The position numbers were made by a program, and so were the translations under genes. DNA of 64,000 nucleotides from Pleomorphomonas sp. (lineage in GTDB: Bacteria > Pseudomonadota > Alphaproteobacteria > Rhizobiales > Pleomorphomonadaceae), in assembly GCA_029976075.1 (NCBI GenBank), contig JARKNW010000021.1, forward strand, positions 1-64,000. The letters are read 5' to 3'. The notes under the pieces were generated by a model that ran no database searches, was not told the origin of the DNA, and worked only from the letters and a program-made list of their open reading frames with translations. Shown here piece by piece: positions 49,086 through 59,108 of this stretch; position 1 is the first letter of the stretch, and every line of letters begins with the position of its first letter.

Positions 49086-50234
49086 TCACCACTCGGCGAA
49101 AGATCCGTCGGCATGCCGCCAGACCGGATTGCGCCAGCGATGGCCGACTGCCGCCCGCTCCTTGACGTAGTCTTCGTTCACGTCAATGCCGAGCCCCGGC
49201 CCGGTGGGCATCGCAACGAACCCCTCCGCATAGTCGAACACCGACCGATCCTTCACATAATCAAGGAGATCGTTGCCCTTGTTATAGTGGATGCCGAGGC
49301 TCTGCTCCTGGATGAAGGCATTGTAGCAGACCGCGTCGATCTGCAGATTGGCGGCAAGCGCGATCGGTCCAAGCGGACAATGAAGCGCCAGTGCCACGTC
49401 ATAGGCTTCAGCCATGGCGGCGATCTTCCGGCTCTCGGTGATGCCGCCGGCATGCGACGGATCGGGCTGGATGATATCGCACAGCCCGTCCGACAGGATG
49501 CGCTTGAAGTCCCAGCGGCTGAACAGGCGCTCGCCGAGGGCGATCGGGGTAGCGGTCTGGCCGGCGATGTCCTTCAACGCATCGGCATGCTCGGACAATA
49601 CCGGTTCCTCGATGAACATCAGGTGGAAGGGCTCGAGTTCCTTGGCAAGGGTTTTGGCCATGGGGCGGTGGACACGGCCATGGAAGTCGACACCGATGCC
49701 GAAATCCGGCCCCATGGCCTCGCGGATGGCCTGTACCCGAGCCAGAACCGCATCGATCTTGGCATGGCTGTCGACGAACTGAAGTTCTTCGGTGCCATTC
49801 ATCTTGACGGCGGTGAACCCCCTTGAGGCCACGTCACGGGCAGCGGCAGCCGTATCGGACGGCCTGTCGCCACCGATCCAGGAATAGACGCGGATGCGAT
49901 CCCTGAGCTTGCCGCCGAGTAACTGGTAGACGGGAACGCCGAAAGCCTTGCCCTTGATGTCCCAGAGCGCCTGATCGATACCGGCGACCGCACTCATGTG
50001 TAGCCCACCACCCCGATAGAAGCCGGCACGGTAGAGCACGGTCCAGTGGTCCTCGATCAGGAACGGGTCCTTGCCGATCAGATAGTCGGCGAGCTCATCG
50101 ACGACGGCGGCAACAGACGCCGCGCGCCCCTCGAGAACCGGCTCGCCCCAGCCGGATATGCCTTCGTCGGTCTCGATCTTGAGGAAACACCAACGCGGCG
50201 GAACGATATAGGTGGTGAGCTTGGTAATCTTCAT
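49086..50234 (-). CDS. dgoD: D-galactonate dehydratase
   Basis: DgoD dehydrates D-galactonate to 2-dehydro-3-deoxygalactonate. The 382-aa enolase-superfamily protein carries the metal ligands Asp183 (GVDFHGR), Glu209 (FIEEP) and Glu235 (LGERLFS). It also has the acid/base histidines His185 and His285 (ALHCPLGP), matching E. coli DgoD numbering when the second of two tandem ATGs (50234) is used. The C-terminus [12 protein letters not shown] also matches. It is the last gene of the operon. Confidence 0.96.
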   Translation of the reverse strand: MKITKLTTYIVPPRWCFLKIETDEGISGWGEPVLEGRAASVAAVVDELADYLIGKDPFLIEDHWTVLYRAGFYRGGGLHMSAVAGIDQALWDIKGKAFGVPVYQLLGGKLRDRIRVYSWIGGDRPSDTAAAARDVASRGFTAVKMNGTEELQFVDSHAKIDAVLARVQAIREAMGPDFGIGVDFHGRVHRPMAKTLAKELEPFHLMFIEEPVLSEHADALKDIAGQTATPIALGERLFSRWDFKRILSDGLCDIIQPDPSHAGGITESRKIAAMAEAYDVALALHCPLGPIALAANLQIDAVCYNAFIQEQSLGIHYNKGNDLLDYVKDRSVFDYAEGFVAMPTGPGLGIDVNEDYVKERAAVGHRWRNPVWRHADGSFAEW

Positions 50235-50261
50235 CATGCGTCTCTTCTGGCAATGCCGAAA

Positions 50262-50903
50262 CTAGATTCGGCCGGCGGCGCTGAGCGCTTCGACAAAAGC
50301 CCTGGCTTTCGCGGCAACAACGGCCGGGCTGTCCCCGGCCTTGTAGATAGATCCGCCGATGCCGAAGCCAGCGACCGGCGTGCCGGTCCAGCGAGCGATA
50401 CCATCGGCGGCAACCCCACCCACGATCAGCATCGGCACGGACTTGGGAACCACGGCCGACAAAGCCTTGATGATGGATGGTGTCGCCGCCTCGCCGGGGA
50501 AATATTTCAGCACGTCGGCACCTGCGCCGATGGCCGCAAAGGCTTCAGTCGGCGTCTGAAAGCCTGGCGAGGAAACCAGCCCCCTCGCCTTGCTTTCGGC
50601 AATGACCGCCGTATCGACGTTGGGCGACACAATGAGGCGACCACCAGCCGCCGCCACGGCCTCCACCTGCTCCTTGCGAAGCACCGTGCCGGCGCCGATC
50701 ACCGCGCGGCCGGCGAAGGTCCTTGCCAGTTTCTCGATGGAGACTAGCGGCTCCGGGGAGTTGAGCGGAACCTCTATAATGCCGATCCCCTCGGCCACCA
50801 ACGCCTCGGTGACCGCCACCGCCTCGTCCGGCCGTATGCCGCGCAAAATGGCTACGATCGGGCAGGACGAAAAAGCCGCCTGAAACTCAACGAGAGCGGA
50901 CAT
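50262..50903 (-). CDS. dgoA: 2-dehydro-3-deoxy-6-phosphogalactonate aldolase
   Basis: A 213-aa class I aldolase that splits 2-dehydro-3-deoxy-6-phosphogalactonate into pyruvate and glyceraldehyde 3-phosphate. It begins with IVAILRGI (Arg21), contains EVPLNSP (Glu44) and has the Schiff-base lysine in VLKYFPGE (Lys133). The FPGE form and the operon context favour the galactose-specific enzyme over the KDPG aldolase Eda. It overlaps dgoK by 17 bases. Confidence 0.95.
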   Translation of the reverse strand: MSALVEFQAAFSSCPIVAILRGIRPDEAVAVTEALVAEGIGIIEVPLNSPEPLVSIEKLARTFAGRAVIGAGTVLRKEQVEAVAAAGGRLIVSPNVDTAVIAESKARGLVSSPGFQTPTEAFAAIGAGADVLKYFPGEAATPSIIKALSAVVPKSVPMLIVGGVAADGIARWTGTPVAGFGIGGSIYKAGDSPAVVAAKARAFVEALSAAGRI

Positions 50904-51840
50904 GGGCAGTCTCCTTGTTGTGACGGGCGATCCTGAGCAGACCGTCGACGAACGTGCGTTCCGGATCGACGAGGCTGACGGTGCCGCCAGTTGCCTCGAC
51001 GGCTTCCCGGTAATGGTCGGCGATCACCCCGTCCGCGACCAGCATGAGTGGCAGATCGGGTGGTACGAGCCGCCTCGCCTTGGCGATCTCCTCCCCGATC
51101 AGCAAGCCGGAGAGATAGGGCTCGACATCCTGAGGCTTGAGGCGCCCCGCAAGAACGCCGGTACGGGCATGAAACGCCAGATTGAGCAGGCCGCCGCCGG
51201 TCGCCGCGGCGGCGACACCCAGACGGGATGCCGCCCGCGCGGCGAAATCGTCGGTGGGAGGTTCGGCAAGAAGCCGCAGTACCGAATGATGGGTAAGCAG
51301 GCTGTAGAACTCCCCCGTCATGAACGTGCGGAAGGTCTCAACCCGGCCGGCTCTGATAACCGCCCACTTGGAATGGGTACCCGGCAAGATCACAACGGCG
51401 TCGCTGGCACCCAGGCCCAGAATCTGCGTCTCCTCGCCACGCATGACATCGGCGGCGGCGTCATCGGTCGTGAGCCCCGGCACGATGTGAATGGGCGAGC
51501 CGCTGGCAAGCTGAAGCGACACCATACCGCCAGCAATCTCCGGCAACCCTGCCGGACAGCTGACATAAGGCACCTCTTTCCAGCCGTTACGACTGCCGAC
51601 CATGCCGGCCATCAGGATGGGAATTCCGGGAAAGCGCCCCAGCCACGCCGAGCACATTCCGGATAGAACCCCCTCGAAGGCGCCATCGGACACCGAGCTC
51701 ATGCCGTCGTCGGACGCGATACTGTCGATAAGGGTGCCATCCTCGGCGACGAGGTGGGCGCGGAAGCGCGTTGTGCCCCAATCGACGGCAATGCAGATCG
51801 GATGACCGGCGCCGATATCGGGCCTGCCTTTGTCGTTCAT
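50887..51840 (-). CDS. dgoK: 2-dehydro-3-deoxygalactonokinase
   Basis: A 317-aa kinase that phosphorylates 2-dehydro-3-deoxygalactonate at C6. The N-terminal CIAVDWGTTRFRAHLV is the phosphate-1 loop, and VILPGTHSKWAV is the family signature. A GTG four codons upstream (51852) is an alternative start. The stop lies inside the dgoA coding sequence, so translation is coupled. Confidence 0.94.
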   Translation of the reverse strand: MNDKGRPDIGAGHPICIAVDWGTTRFRAHLVAEDGTLIDSIASDDGMSSVSDGAFEGVLSGMCSAWLGRFPGIPILMAGMVGSRNGWKEVPYVSCPAGLPEIAGGMVSLQLASGSPIHIVPGLTTDDAAADVMRGEETQILGLGASDAVVILPGTHSKWAVIRAGRVETFRTFMTGEFYSLLTHHSVLRLLAEPPTDDFAARAASRLGVAAAATGGGLLNLAFHARTGVLAGRLKPQDVEPYLSGLLIGEEIAKARRLVPPDLPLMLVADGVIADHYREAVEATGGTVSLVDPERTFVDGLLRIARHNKETAHVRSR

Positions 51841-51866
51841 TTCGTGATCCACTTGAAACGAGCCCT

Positions 51867-52784
51867 TTATGGCCGGCCTGCGCCGGTCACCCCTACTTCA
51901 ATGGCGTAAAGCGACCGGGTCGCCGTGATGTACAACCGCGTGCGACGGGGACCTCCAAACGCAAGGTTCGAGACGATTTCCGGTACACGGATACGGCCAA
52001 TGACCTCGCCAGCCGGCGTCAGACAGATCACCCCGCCGCGACTGCTGGTCCAGACGTTGCCGAGGCTATCGATCCTGAAGCCGTCGGACACGCCATCGGT
52101 GATGACGTGAAAGATCCGTCGGCGCGAAAGCTGCCCATCCCCTCCAACATCGAAGGCCACGATATGGTGCGGTCCATCCGGATCGTGGGAACACCCGGTA
52201 TCCGAGACATAGAGTGTCGTCTCATCCGGCGAGAAGGCGATCCCGTTGGGACGGGAAAAGCCGTCGGCAACCTTGAGAACCGCCCCTGTTGCCGGGTCGA
52301 TGCGGTAGACGTGACAACCCGGCTGTTCGCGTTCGGCACGATAGCCCTCGTAATCGGACAGGATGCCGTAGTCGGGATCGGTGAACCAGATCGACCCGTC
52401 CGATTTGACCACCACATCGTTGGGCGAGTTGAGACGCCGCCCGTCATACCGGTCGGCGAGAACCGTCAGGCTGCCGTCGGGTTCGGTCCGGATGACCCGC
52501 CGGCCGCCGTGTTCGCAAGAGACAAGCCGACCCTCACGGTCGCGGGTATTGCCATTGATGAAGTTCGTCCGCTCACGCAGGACACCGGCACCAATACCCT
52601 CGATGTAGCGCATCAGCCTCTGGCCAGGCACATCGCTCCATAGAAGAAGGCCATGTTCGGCGAACCAGACAGGCCCCTCGGCCCAACCGCAACCGGTGTA
52701 GAGCTGAACAAGGCGGGCATTGGGAGCCGTCAGACATTGAAACCGGCGGTCATGGAGTTCAACGGGATCTTCAATTTCAACCAT
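51867..52784 (-). CDS. SMP-30/gluconolactonase family lactonase
   Basis: A 305-aa beta-propeller lactonase. GCGWAEGPVWF carries the first metal-ligand Glu, RRLNSPNDVVV the Asn, and TDGVSDGFRIDSLGNVW the Asp region. In this operon it most likely hydrolyses galactono-1,4- or 1,5-lactone to galactonate, though substrate is inferred from context. It sits between the transporter and dgoK. Confidence 0.88.
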   Translation of the reverse strand: MVEIEDPVELHDRRFQCLTAPNARLVQLYTGCGWAEGPVWFAEHGLLLWSDVPGQRLMRYIEGIGAGVLRERTNFINGNTRDREGRLVSCEHGGRRVIRTEPDGSLTVLADRYDGRRLNSPNDVVVKSDGSIWFTDPDYGILSDYEGYRAEREQPGCHVYRIDPATGAVLKVADGFSRPNGIAFSPDETTLYVSDTGCSHDPDGPHHIVAFDVGGDGQLSRRRIFHVITDGVSDGFRIDSLGNVWTSSRGGVICLTPAGEVIGRIRVPEIVSNLAFGGPRRTRLYITATRSLYAIEVGVTGAGRP

Positions 52785-52791
52785 GATGACC

Positions 52792-53754
52792 TCACCGTGC
52801 CGTACGATCGCCGCCCGCCAGAACGATGACGGCGATGATGATGATGCCGGTGAGGATCAGACGCACACCCGAGCCGAATCCCCAGGTGTTGAGCATCGTC
52901 ACCAGCAGGAACATGAAGAGCGCGGCGCCCCAGATGCCAGGCACGTTGGCGCGGCCACCCGAAACCGAGGTGCCACCGATCACCACGACGGCGATCGAGG
53001 TCATGAGGTACTCCGCCCCCATGTCGAGTGTGGCTCCCCCCGAAAAGCCGCCGAGAAGTGCCCCGGCGAGTCCGGCCAGCGCGCCGCAGAGGACGTAGGT
53101 GACGAGCTGGGTGCGAACCACAGGCAACCCGGCGAGCCAGGCCGCGCGGCTGTTCTGGCCGACCGCCGATACCGAGCGACCGAACAAGGTCCGCTCCAGG
53201 ACGACCGCCATCAGGATGGAGAACACCAGAGCGGCGATCGCCAGCAGCGGCACGCCGGCAATGGTCGCCGTGGTGAAGCCGGCGAAGGCTGGCGGCGGCT
53301 TGATCAGCAGGCCGCGACCATAGGAAATGGCGACGGACTGGATGAGAAAGCTGGACGACAGCGTTGCCACGATCGGCGGAATTCGCAGGATGGCGATGAT
53401 GCCGTAATTCACGAACCCGACGGCCGCGCCAGTGGCGATCGCCGCCAGTACGGCAGGAACGATCATCGCATCGTCGCCGCCCATCAGCTTCATGGCGACG
53501 GCGCCGGCCAGGCCGATGTTCGCCGGGATCGACAGGTCGGTATTGCCGGGCCCGAGCGTGATGACGAACATCTGCCCCAGTCCCACCACCACCGAGAAGA
53601 CGGCGAAGGAGAGCGCCGCGGTCAGCATGCCGCCACCACCGGTGCCGCCAGTGAATGCCATGGCACCCAGCCAGACGATGCCGGCGCCAAGGTAGGACCA
53701 GATCCAGGGAAGTCGGCCAAGCCGTTCCAGCGAGACGACGGAAGCGTTGCTCAC
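52792..53754 (-). CDS. Sugar ABC transporter permease (RbsC-like) 2
   Basis: A 320-aa inner-membrane permease of the ribose/galactose-type carbohydrate uptake 2 family, with about ten helices. GNTDLSIPANIGLAGAVAM and VIGGTSVSGGRANV (the site contacting the ATPase) are the typical segments. The GTG at 53754 overlaps the stop of permease 1, with GGAGG upstream. The open frame runs on to 53829, but that part lies inside permease 1. Confidence 0.88.
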   Translation of the reverse strand: MSNASVVSLERLGRLPWIWSYLGAGIVWLGAMAFTGGTGGGGMLTAALSFAVFSVVVGLGQMFVITLGPGNTDLSIPANIGLAGAVAMKLMGGDDAMIVPAVLAAIATGAAVGFVNYGIIAILRIPPIVATLSSSFLIQSVAISYGRGLLIKPPPAFAGFTTATIAGVPLLAIAALVFSILMAVVLERTLFGRSVSAVGQNSRAAWLAGLPVVRTQLVTYVLCGALAGLAGALLGGFSGGATLDMGAEYLMTSIAVVVIGGTSVSGGRANVPGIWGAALFMFLLVTMLNTWGFGSGVRLILTGIIIIAVIVLAGGDRTAR

Positions 53755-54689
53755 GATTCCCTCCGGTTGATGAGTGCCCTGAGCGCCAGAACGAGGATCA
53801 GGATGGCGCCTTGGGCGCCAACCTGCCAATCGGGCGAGATCTTGAAGAAGGTTAGAGCCGAGCCGGCCAACGTCAGCGTCAGCGCACCGAGCACGGCACC
53901 GATGGGCGACACACGCCCGCCGACAAACTCGCCACCGCCCAGAATGACGCCCGCCACCGAGAGCAGCGTGTAACGCAGCGCAATATTGGCATCGGCCGAT
54001 GTCGTCAGCCCGATGAGGGCAAGGCCGGCGAAAGCGCCGAACGTACCGCCAAGGGCGTACATCGCCGACTTGGCTGCCAGCAGTGACCAGCCGGCCCTGC
54101 CAACGGCCCGGGCGTTGCCGCCGACGCCACGCAGCACGACACCGAAGGAAGAGCGCATCAGCAGGACGTGCATGCCCAACGCGATCACCACCGACGCGAT
54201 GATGGGAAACGGCACGAAGAGCGGCTTCAGCGTCATCAGCGAACGCAGCACGGCGGGAGCTGTTCCACCGGGCGTCGGCAACAGCAGGATGGCAAGTCCG
54301 GACCAGACGAAGGACATGCCGAGCGTGACGACGATGGCCGGCAGATTCCTGAGATGGATGAGAGCGCCGAGCAACGCGTAGATGATGATGCAGCCGACGA
54401 TGGCGGCAAAACCCAGGATCGGACTGTCATGGAGCCACGTCGCGGCGATGCAGGCGATGAGACTCACATAGGAACCCAGCGACAGATCGAGATCGTTGAC
54501 CGTGATGATGCACATCTGCGCGATGGTGGCGAGCGCGATCGGCACCGCCAGCCCCAGCATCAGATTGAGCCCGAAATAGCTCATGGCGCGCGGCTGCGCA
54601 TAGAAGATCGGCAGGAGGATCAGGACCAGCGACAGGGCCGGCAGAAGCGTCCTCATCAGCCGCTGGCGAGCGAGGGTGGTGGGAGTCAT
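53751..54689 (-). CDS. Sugar ABC transporter permease (RbsC-like) 1
   Basis: A 312-aa permease with about nine or ten helices. [19 protein letters not shown] and [17 protein letters not shown] are the conserved RbsC-type segments. It is overlapped by four bases with the ATPase gene upstream and with permease 2 downstream. Two different permeases imply a heterodimeric channel for one transporter. Confidence 0.88.
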   Translation of the reverse strand: MTPTTLARQRLMRTLLPALSLVLILLPIFYAQPRAMSYFGLNLMLGLAVPIALATIAQMCIITVNDLDLSLGSYVSLIACIAATWLHDSPILGFAAIVGCIIIYALLGALIHLRNLPAIVVTLGMSFVWSGLAILLLPTPGGTAPAVLRSLMTLKPLFVPFPIIASVVIALGMHVLLMRSSFGVVLRGVGGNARAVGRAGWSLLAAKSAMYALGGTFGAFAGLALIGLTTSADANIALRYTLLSVAGVILGGGEFVGGRVSPIGAVLGALTLTLAGSALTFFKISPDWQVGAQGAILILVLALRALINRRES

Positions 54690-56170
54690 GCCGGGACCTG
54701 CTGGGAGGGAGTTTCGGCAAAGGATGCCTTGATGATGCGCTCTTCGGTGAGGGCGTCGCGGGAGAGCTCGTCGACGATGTCGCCGTCACGGAAGACGTAG
54801 ATGTGGTCGCAGTAGCCGAGTTCCTCGAACTCCGTGGTGTACCAGAGGAAGGTCCGGCCACGATCGGCTTCGGTGCGTATGAGGTCATAGACCTCGTATT
54901 TGGTGGAGACGTCGACGCCACGCATCGGATCGTCCATCAGGACGATGTCCGCGTCCGAACCGAAGGCGCGGGCGAACAACGCCTTCTGCTGGTTTCCGCC
55001 CGACAGCGACAGGATCGGATTGTCCATGTCGGGCGTCTTGATGGCAATGCGCTTCTTCCACTCCGCGGCCAGGGAGGCTTCCGCCGCCGGATCGATCAGC
55101 CCGACGCGTCGCATGGCCTTGAGCGAACCGACGCCGATGTTGCGGGCGATCGACCACAGGGGGAAGACGCCGTCGTTCTGGCGGTCGCCGGCAACCAGAG
55201 CCACCTTTCCTTGCACACGGGCCTTGCGCGAAGCTCCGTGACGGCCATGCGCGAACACGTCGAGCAGCATGCGGGTCTGGCCGTGGCCGGCAAGCCCTGC
55301 CAACCCGATGATATCCCCGGACCTGGCCTTGAGCGGCATGGTGCTTGTCGGCACTTCGACGCGCAGGAGCGCCTCGCCGTCGCGCCCCTTGCGCGCCGTT
55401 GCGACCGGCCGGCGCGTCTGGGCGCCGCCGCCCATGGTCGTCACCAGCCGCTCTCGATCAAAGCCCGCGACGGGACCGTCGGCCACGACGGCACCGTCGC
55501 GCATCACGACGATGCGGCTCGAGGCCGACAGAACTTCGCCGAGCATGTGCGAGATGAGAATGATACTGAGACCCGACGCCACGCGCTTGCGGACATAAGC
55601 AAGCAGTTGTTCGGCCGTCACGGCATCGAGCGAAGACGTCGGCTCGTCGAGAACGACGATCCGGGCAGGTTGCGTGGTCTCGGTGAAGGCCCGGGCGATC
55701 TCCACCATCTGGCGCTTGCCGATGCTGAGGTCGGCGATGATGTCGCCCGGAGCGATGCCATGCCCGGGAAATATCTCGTCGAGCATGGTCGCGATCAGTT
55801 GCCCCGCGCGCCGACGCCAGCCCAAACCCTTCAGGCTGCGATGGGCGATGCGGGTATTTTCCGCCACCGTCAGGTTCGGACAGAGCGACAGTTCCTGAAA
55901 GACGCAGCGAACGCCCAACTCGGTGGCGAGATCGACACCGTAGGATTGGCGTCGGTCTTGGCCGTCAATGAGAATGGCGCCCTCGTCGCACCGGATCGTA
56001 CCGGTCAAAACGTTCATCAGGGTCGACTTGCCGGCACCGTTGTGCCCGACGAGGCCGAGACATTCGCCGGCGGCGATCGACAGGTCGACGCCGGACAGCG
56101 CCCGGACGGCACCGTAAATCTTTGCGACCCGCTCGAAGCGGATCAGGGAGGAGGCGGACTGATCGAGCAC
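54686..56170 (-). CDS. Sugar ABC transporter ATPase, tandem nucleotide-binding domains
   Basis: A 494-aa RbsA/MglA-like protein with two ABC domains. Domain 1 has a complete Walker A (GHNGAGKST), signature (LSIGKRQ) and Walker B ([11 protein letters not shown]). Domain 2 has the usual degenerate phosphate loop ([10 protein letters not shown]) but an intact LSGGNQQK signature. It energises the import system encoded around it. Stop and start overlap the permease gene by four bases (ATGA). Confidence 0.92.
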   Translation of the reverse strand: MLDQSASSLIRFERVAKIYGAVRALSGVDLSIAAGECLGLVGHNGAGKSTLMNVLTGTIRCDEGAILIDGQDRRQSYGVDLATELGVRCVFQELSLCPNLTVAENTRIAHRSLKGLGWRRRAGQLIATMLDEIFPGHGIAPGDIIADLSIGKRQMVEIARAFTETTQPARIVVLDEPTSSLDAVTAEQLLAYVRKRVASGLSIILISHMLGEVLSASSRIVVMRDGAVVADGPVAGFDRERLVTTMGGGAQTRRPVATARKGRDGEALLRVEVPTSTMPLKARSGDIIGLAGLAGHGQTRMLLDVFAHGRHGASRKARVQGKVALVAGDRQNDGVFPLWSIARNIGVGSLKAMRRVGLIDPAAEASLAAEWKKRIAIKTPDMDNPILSLSGGNQQKALFARAFGSDADIVLMDDPMRGVDVSTKYEVYDLIRTEADRGRTFLWYTTEFEELGYCDHIYVFRDGDIVDELSRDALTEERIIKASFAETPSQQVPA

Positions 56171-56223
56171 GATCGAAACCCGTTTGCAGTGTCGGCTCGG
56201 CCGACAGAAATCGAAGCAAGAAG

Positions 56224-56289
56224 CCGGAGGCGCCGGAAGGAGATAGCAGCGCCTCCGGTTTGGGGCGCTCTCGGGAGGAAAGAGCGCCC
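56224..56289 (-). promoter_or_regulatory. Tandem hairpins between binding-protein and ATPase genes
   Basis: Two strong dyads lie back to back: CCGGAGGCGC/GCGCCTCCGG (56224-56233 with 56249-56258) and GGGCGCTCT/AGAGCGCCC (56263-56271 with 56281-56289). There is no T-run. Such hairpins behind binding-protein genes commonly stabilise the upstream mRNA or reduce downstream expression. Confidence 0.7.
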
Positions 56290-56301
56290 ATGTCGCGGCG
56301 A

Positions 56302-57324
56302 TTACTTCTTGTTGCTGGCTTCGATCGCCGCGATCGCGTCCTTCTGGCTGTACTCGGCATTGGCGATGCCGCCGACCGGCGCGCTGGCCAGCGCCTTGTC
56401 GAGAGTGTCCTGCGTGACGACGAGGTAAGGCACAGTCAGATCATGCGGCACGGTCTTGCCATCGAGAATCTGCTGGGCGACCCAGAACGCCATGGTCGCA
56501 AGTCCCGGAGGCGTCGCCGCCGAGCGGGTCTCGTAACCAGTCGCGTCGCGCTGCTCTTTCCACCAGGCAAGCTCGTCCTGACGGTTGCCGAGAATGATGA
56601 GCGGCGTCGGCCGGTTGGCGGCCTTGAAAGCCTGAGCGATTCCGTAACCGTCTCCGCCCTGGGCGGCGACACCGGCGATTTCCGGCAGCGACGGCAGGAT
56701 CTGGGCGACCGCCTTCTGGGCCGTGGCGCCGTTCCAGTCGCCAACTACCGAGCCGACGATCTTCAGTTCCGGATGCTTGGCCGCTTCCGCGACGACACCG
56801 TCATGGATGGCGGCATCGATCGACGTGCCGGCAAGCCCGCGCACTTCCAGAATATTGCTCCCCTTGGGCAGCTTGGACGACAGGAACTCGATCTGCGACT
56901 TGCCCATGTCGTTGAAGTCGACGACCACGCGATAGGCGCAGGGCTCGGTCACCACACCGTCGAAGGAAACGACGACGATGCCGGCATCGCAGGCTTCCTT
57001 GACCGAACCGTTGAGCGCGTCGGGCGAGGCCGCATCGATGACGATGGCATCATAGCCCTGCAGAACCAGATTCTGGATCTGCGCGGCCTGTTCGGTCACT
57101 TGGTTCTCGGCAGTGGTGAAGGCATCGGCCGAACCGACGACCTTGTCGGCAATGGCCTTCTTGGTGACGTTGTCCCAGCTGGTCAGCATGGTCTGTCGCC
57201 AGGAGTTGCCGGCGAAGTTGTTGGAAAGGGCGATTTTCTTGGCCGAGGTATCGGCAAAAGCCGTCGATGCGACGGCGCAAAGCGATACGGAGCCAACCAG
57301 AACGGCAAGGAGACGGCGCTTCAT
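56302..57324 (-). CDS. Sugar ABC transporter periplasmic binding protein
   Basis: A 340-aa periplasmic-binding protein of the RbsB/type I class with a signal peptide (about residues 1-23, ending STAFA). [17 protein letters not shown] opens the mature domain, and [16 protein letters not shown] and VVSFDGVV follow. It is the first gene of the galactonate operon. A GGAGGAAAT ribosome site precedes ATG 57324. The ligand could be galactose, galactonolactone, galactonate or a related sugar. Confidence 0.9.
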   Translation of the reverse strand: MKRRLLAVLVGSVSLCAVASTAFADTSAKKIALSNNFAGNSWRQTMLTSWDNVTKKAIADKVVGSADAFTTAENQVTEQAAQIQNLVLQGYDAIVIDAASPDALNGSVKEACDAGIVVVSFDGVVTEPCAYRVVVDFNDMGKSQIEFLSSKLPKGSNILEVRGLAGTSIDAAIHDGVVAEAAKHPELKIVGSVVGDWNGATAQKAVAQILPSLPEIAGVAAQGGDGYGIAQAFKAANRPTPLIILGNRQDELAWWKEQRDATGYETRSAATPPGLATMAFWVAQQILDGKTVPHDLTVPYLVVTQDTLDKALASAPVGGIANAEYSQKDAIAAIEASNKK

Positions 57325-57403
57325 TATTTCCTCCGGTAAATGGCCTGGCGGTTGTGATGTCCCCGACGCGTCACGCTGACGTTCCAACTCAAGGCCATTT
57401 CGT

Positions 57404-57422
57404 AGTTCCACTATATGGAACT
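57404..57422. promoter_or_regulatory. IclR-type palindromic operator candidate
   Basis: AGTTCCA (57404-57410) and TGGAACT (57416-57422) form a perfect 7+5+7 palindrome in the space between the divergent operon and the IclR gene. GTTCCA recurs at 57381-57386 as a half site. IclR regulators often bind palindromes with TTCCA-like arms. Confidence 0.75.
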
Positions 57423-57518
57423 TAGTTTCTGACAGTGGTACTTTTGCTCTTGAAGGGTTTTTGTGTCAAGCGCACGTCGGTGTATGAGTGCGAACACTTA
57501 GTCTAAGAGGTTCGGAGA

Positions 57519-58337
57519 ATGGCTGATCGCAAGGACGACGGCGCGAGTGAGGGAAAGCCGGTGACGCGAGATAGCGAGGGATCTTTTGGCAAGATTCTCA
57601 AACTGTTGGATTATGTCGCGGCGGCGGGACATCCCCTCCGGTTCAGCGATATCCAGACGGGAACCGGACTGGCCAAGGGGACGCTGCATCGTCTCCTCAA
57701 GCTGCTCCTCGAGGAAGACATGCTCGCCTATGATGAGGTGGCTCGCGGCTATTCGGTGGGTTTTCGCACGATGCGGCTGGCCCACGCGGCATGGCGGGTA
57801 TCCAGCCTGACGGGCGCCGCCAAGGAGGCCCTCGACCGGCTGAGTCGCGAAACGCACGAGACGCTGCATCTCGCTGCCCTCGACAGCTATCAGGTCCTCT
57901 ATCTCGACAAGCGGCAAGCGCTGCGCGCCGTGTCGATGTTCTCGAGTGCCGGCAAGGTCGGCCCCGCCTATTGCACCGGCGTCGGCAAGGCCATGCTGTC
58001 GACGCTCTCGGCCGACCGACTGGCAAAGGCCCTGGAGGTACAGACCTTCAAGCGCTACACGGCCAACACTCTGACATCGCAAGACGTTCTGCTTGCGGAA
58101 ATCGCCGCCATCCGGGCGCGCGGCTACGCCATCGACAACGAGGAACACGAGCCCGGCATCATCTGCATTGCCAAGCCGATCATCACGTCCGACGGCGAAC
58201 TCTTCGGCGGCCTTTCGATCACCGGGTCGACACATGTCCTGACGATCGAACGGCTGCAAGGATTCCTGCCGCTGCTCGAGAAGGCAGCCTCCGACATCGC
58301 CGAGCGGGCAACCATCATGCGCGTACCGACCCTCTAG
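57519..58337 (+). CDS. IclR-family transcriptional regulator
   Basis: A 272-aa regulator with an N-terminal winged helix-turn-helix (about residues 23-80; RFSDIQTGTGLAKGTLHRLL is the recognition part). A C-terminal IclR effector-binding domain follows (AYCTGVGKAMLSTL and NEEHEPGIICIAKPI are typical). It is divergent from the galactonate transport operon and very likely controls it, probably as a repressor released by a galactonate-pathway intermediate; that role is inference. Confidence 0.93.
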   Translation: MADRKDDGASEGKPVTRDSEGSFGKILKLLDYVAAAGHPLRFSDIQTGTGLAKGTLHRLLKLLLEEDMLAYDEVARGYSVGFRTMRLAHAAWRVSSLTGAAKEALDRLSRETHETLHLAALDSYQVLYLDKRQALRAVSMFSSAGKVGPAYCTGVGKAMLSTLSADRLAKALEVQTFKRYTANTLTSQDVLLAEIAAIRARGYAIDNEEHEPGIICIAKPIITSDGELFGGLSITGSTHVLTIERLQGFLPLLEKAASDIAERATIMRVPTL

Positions 58338-58358
58338 ACGCGTCGAACGTGCTTGGAG

Positions 58359-59108
58359 CTATCCCGACAGCATCGGGCGGAAGGCGTCGCGGATCGTCTC
58401 GAGCGCGGCGATGCGGCGGATTTCAGCATCGACAAAGGTGTCGTCCCGGAGACGCGACGGCCGATCGATGGAAAGACGAGCCACAATCCGGCCGGGTCGG
58501 CCCGCGAGGACCACGACCCGATCGGCAAGCCGCACCGCTTCGGACAAGTCATGCGTGACCAGTACCACGGTCACGCCGCGCTCCTGGGCGTCGAGGCGGA
58601 CGAGCTGCTGCATTTCCCGCGACAAGCCGACATCTAGGGCCGAGAAAGCCTCATCGAGCAGCAGGAGATCAGGCTCGATGGCAAGAGCCCGCGCCAGCGC
58701 CACCCGCTTTTTCATGCCGCCGGAAAGCTGGTGCGGGTAAAGACCGGCGTCGTCCTGGCCGAGGCCGACCTTGACCAGCATCGATCGCGCACGGGAAAGC
58801 CGCTCGGCACGGGGGAGGCGCTGACCGGCGAGCCCGAAAATGACATTGCCGCGCGCCGTCCGCCACGGCAGGAGAAGCGGATCCTGAAAGACGAAGGCAG
58901 GTCGGATAAACGGGCGCTCGATGCGGCCTGAATCGGGCTCGCCAAGGCCGCCCATGATGTGCAGCAGCGTGGTTTTGCCGGCACCAGACGGCCCGAGGAT
59001 GGCAAGCACACTCCCCTTCGGCACACGGAGGTCGATGCCATCCAGCACCGTAACGCCGGGGAAGCCGTGCGTCACGCCAGTGGCGATCAGCGTGTCCTCC
59101 TCGCTCAT
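58359..59108 (-). CDS. NitT/TauT/SsuB-type ABC transporter ATPase
   Basis: A 249-aa ATPase of the nitrate/sulfonate/taurine import family with Walker A GPSGAGKT, the LSGGMKKR signature, Walker B LLLDEAFSALD and the switch His in VTHDLSEA. It overlaps the permease stop by four bases at ATG 59108. The extended upstream frame is not coding. The substrate is unknown; taurine, aromatic sulfonates, nitrate or thiamin precursors are possible. Confidence 0.9.
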   Translation of the reverse strand: MSEEDTLIATGVTHGFPGVTVLDGIDLRVPKGSVLAILGPSGAGKTTLLHIMGGLGEPDSGRIERPFIRPAFVFQDPLLLPWRTARGNVIFGLAGQRLPRAERLSRARSMLVKVGLGQDDAGLYPHQLSGGMKKRVALARALAIEPDLLLLDEAFSALDVGLSREMQQLVRLDAQERGVTVVLVTHDLSEAVRLADRVVVLAGRPGRIVARLSIDRPSRLRDDTFVDAEIRRIAALETIRDAFRPMLSG

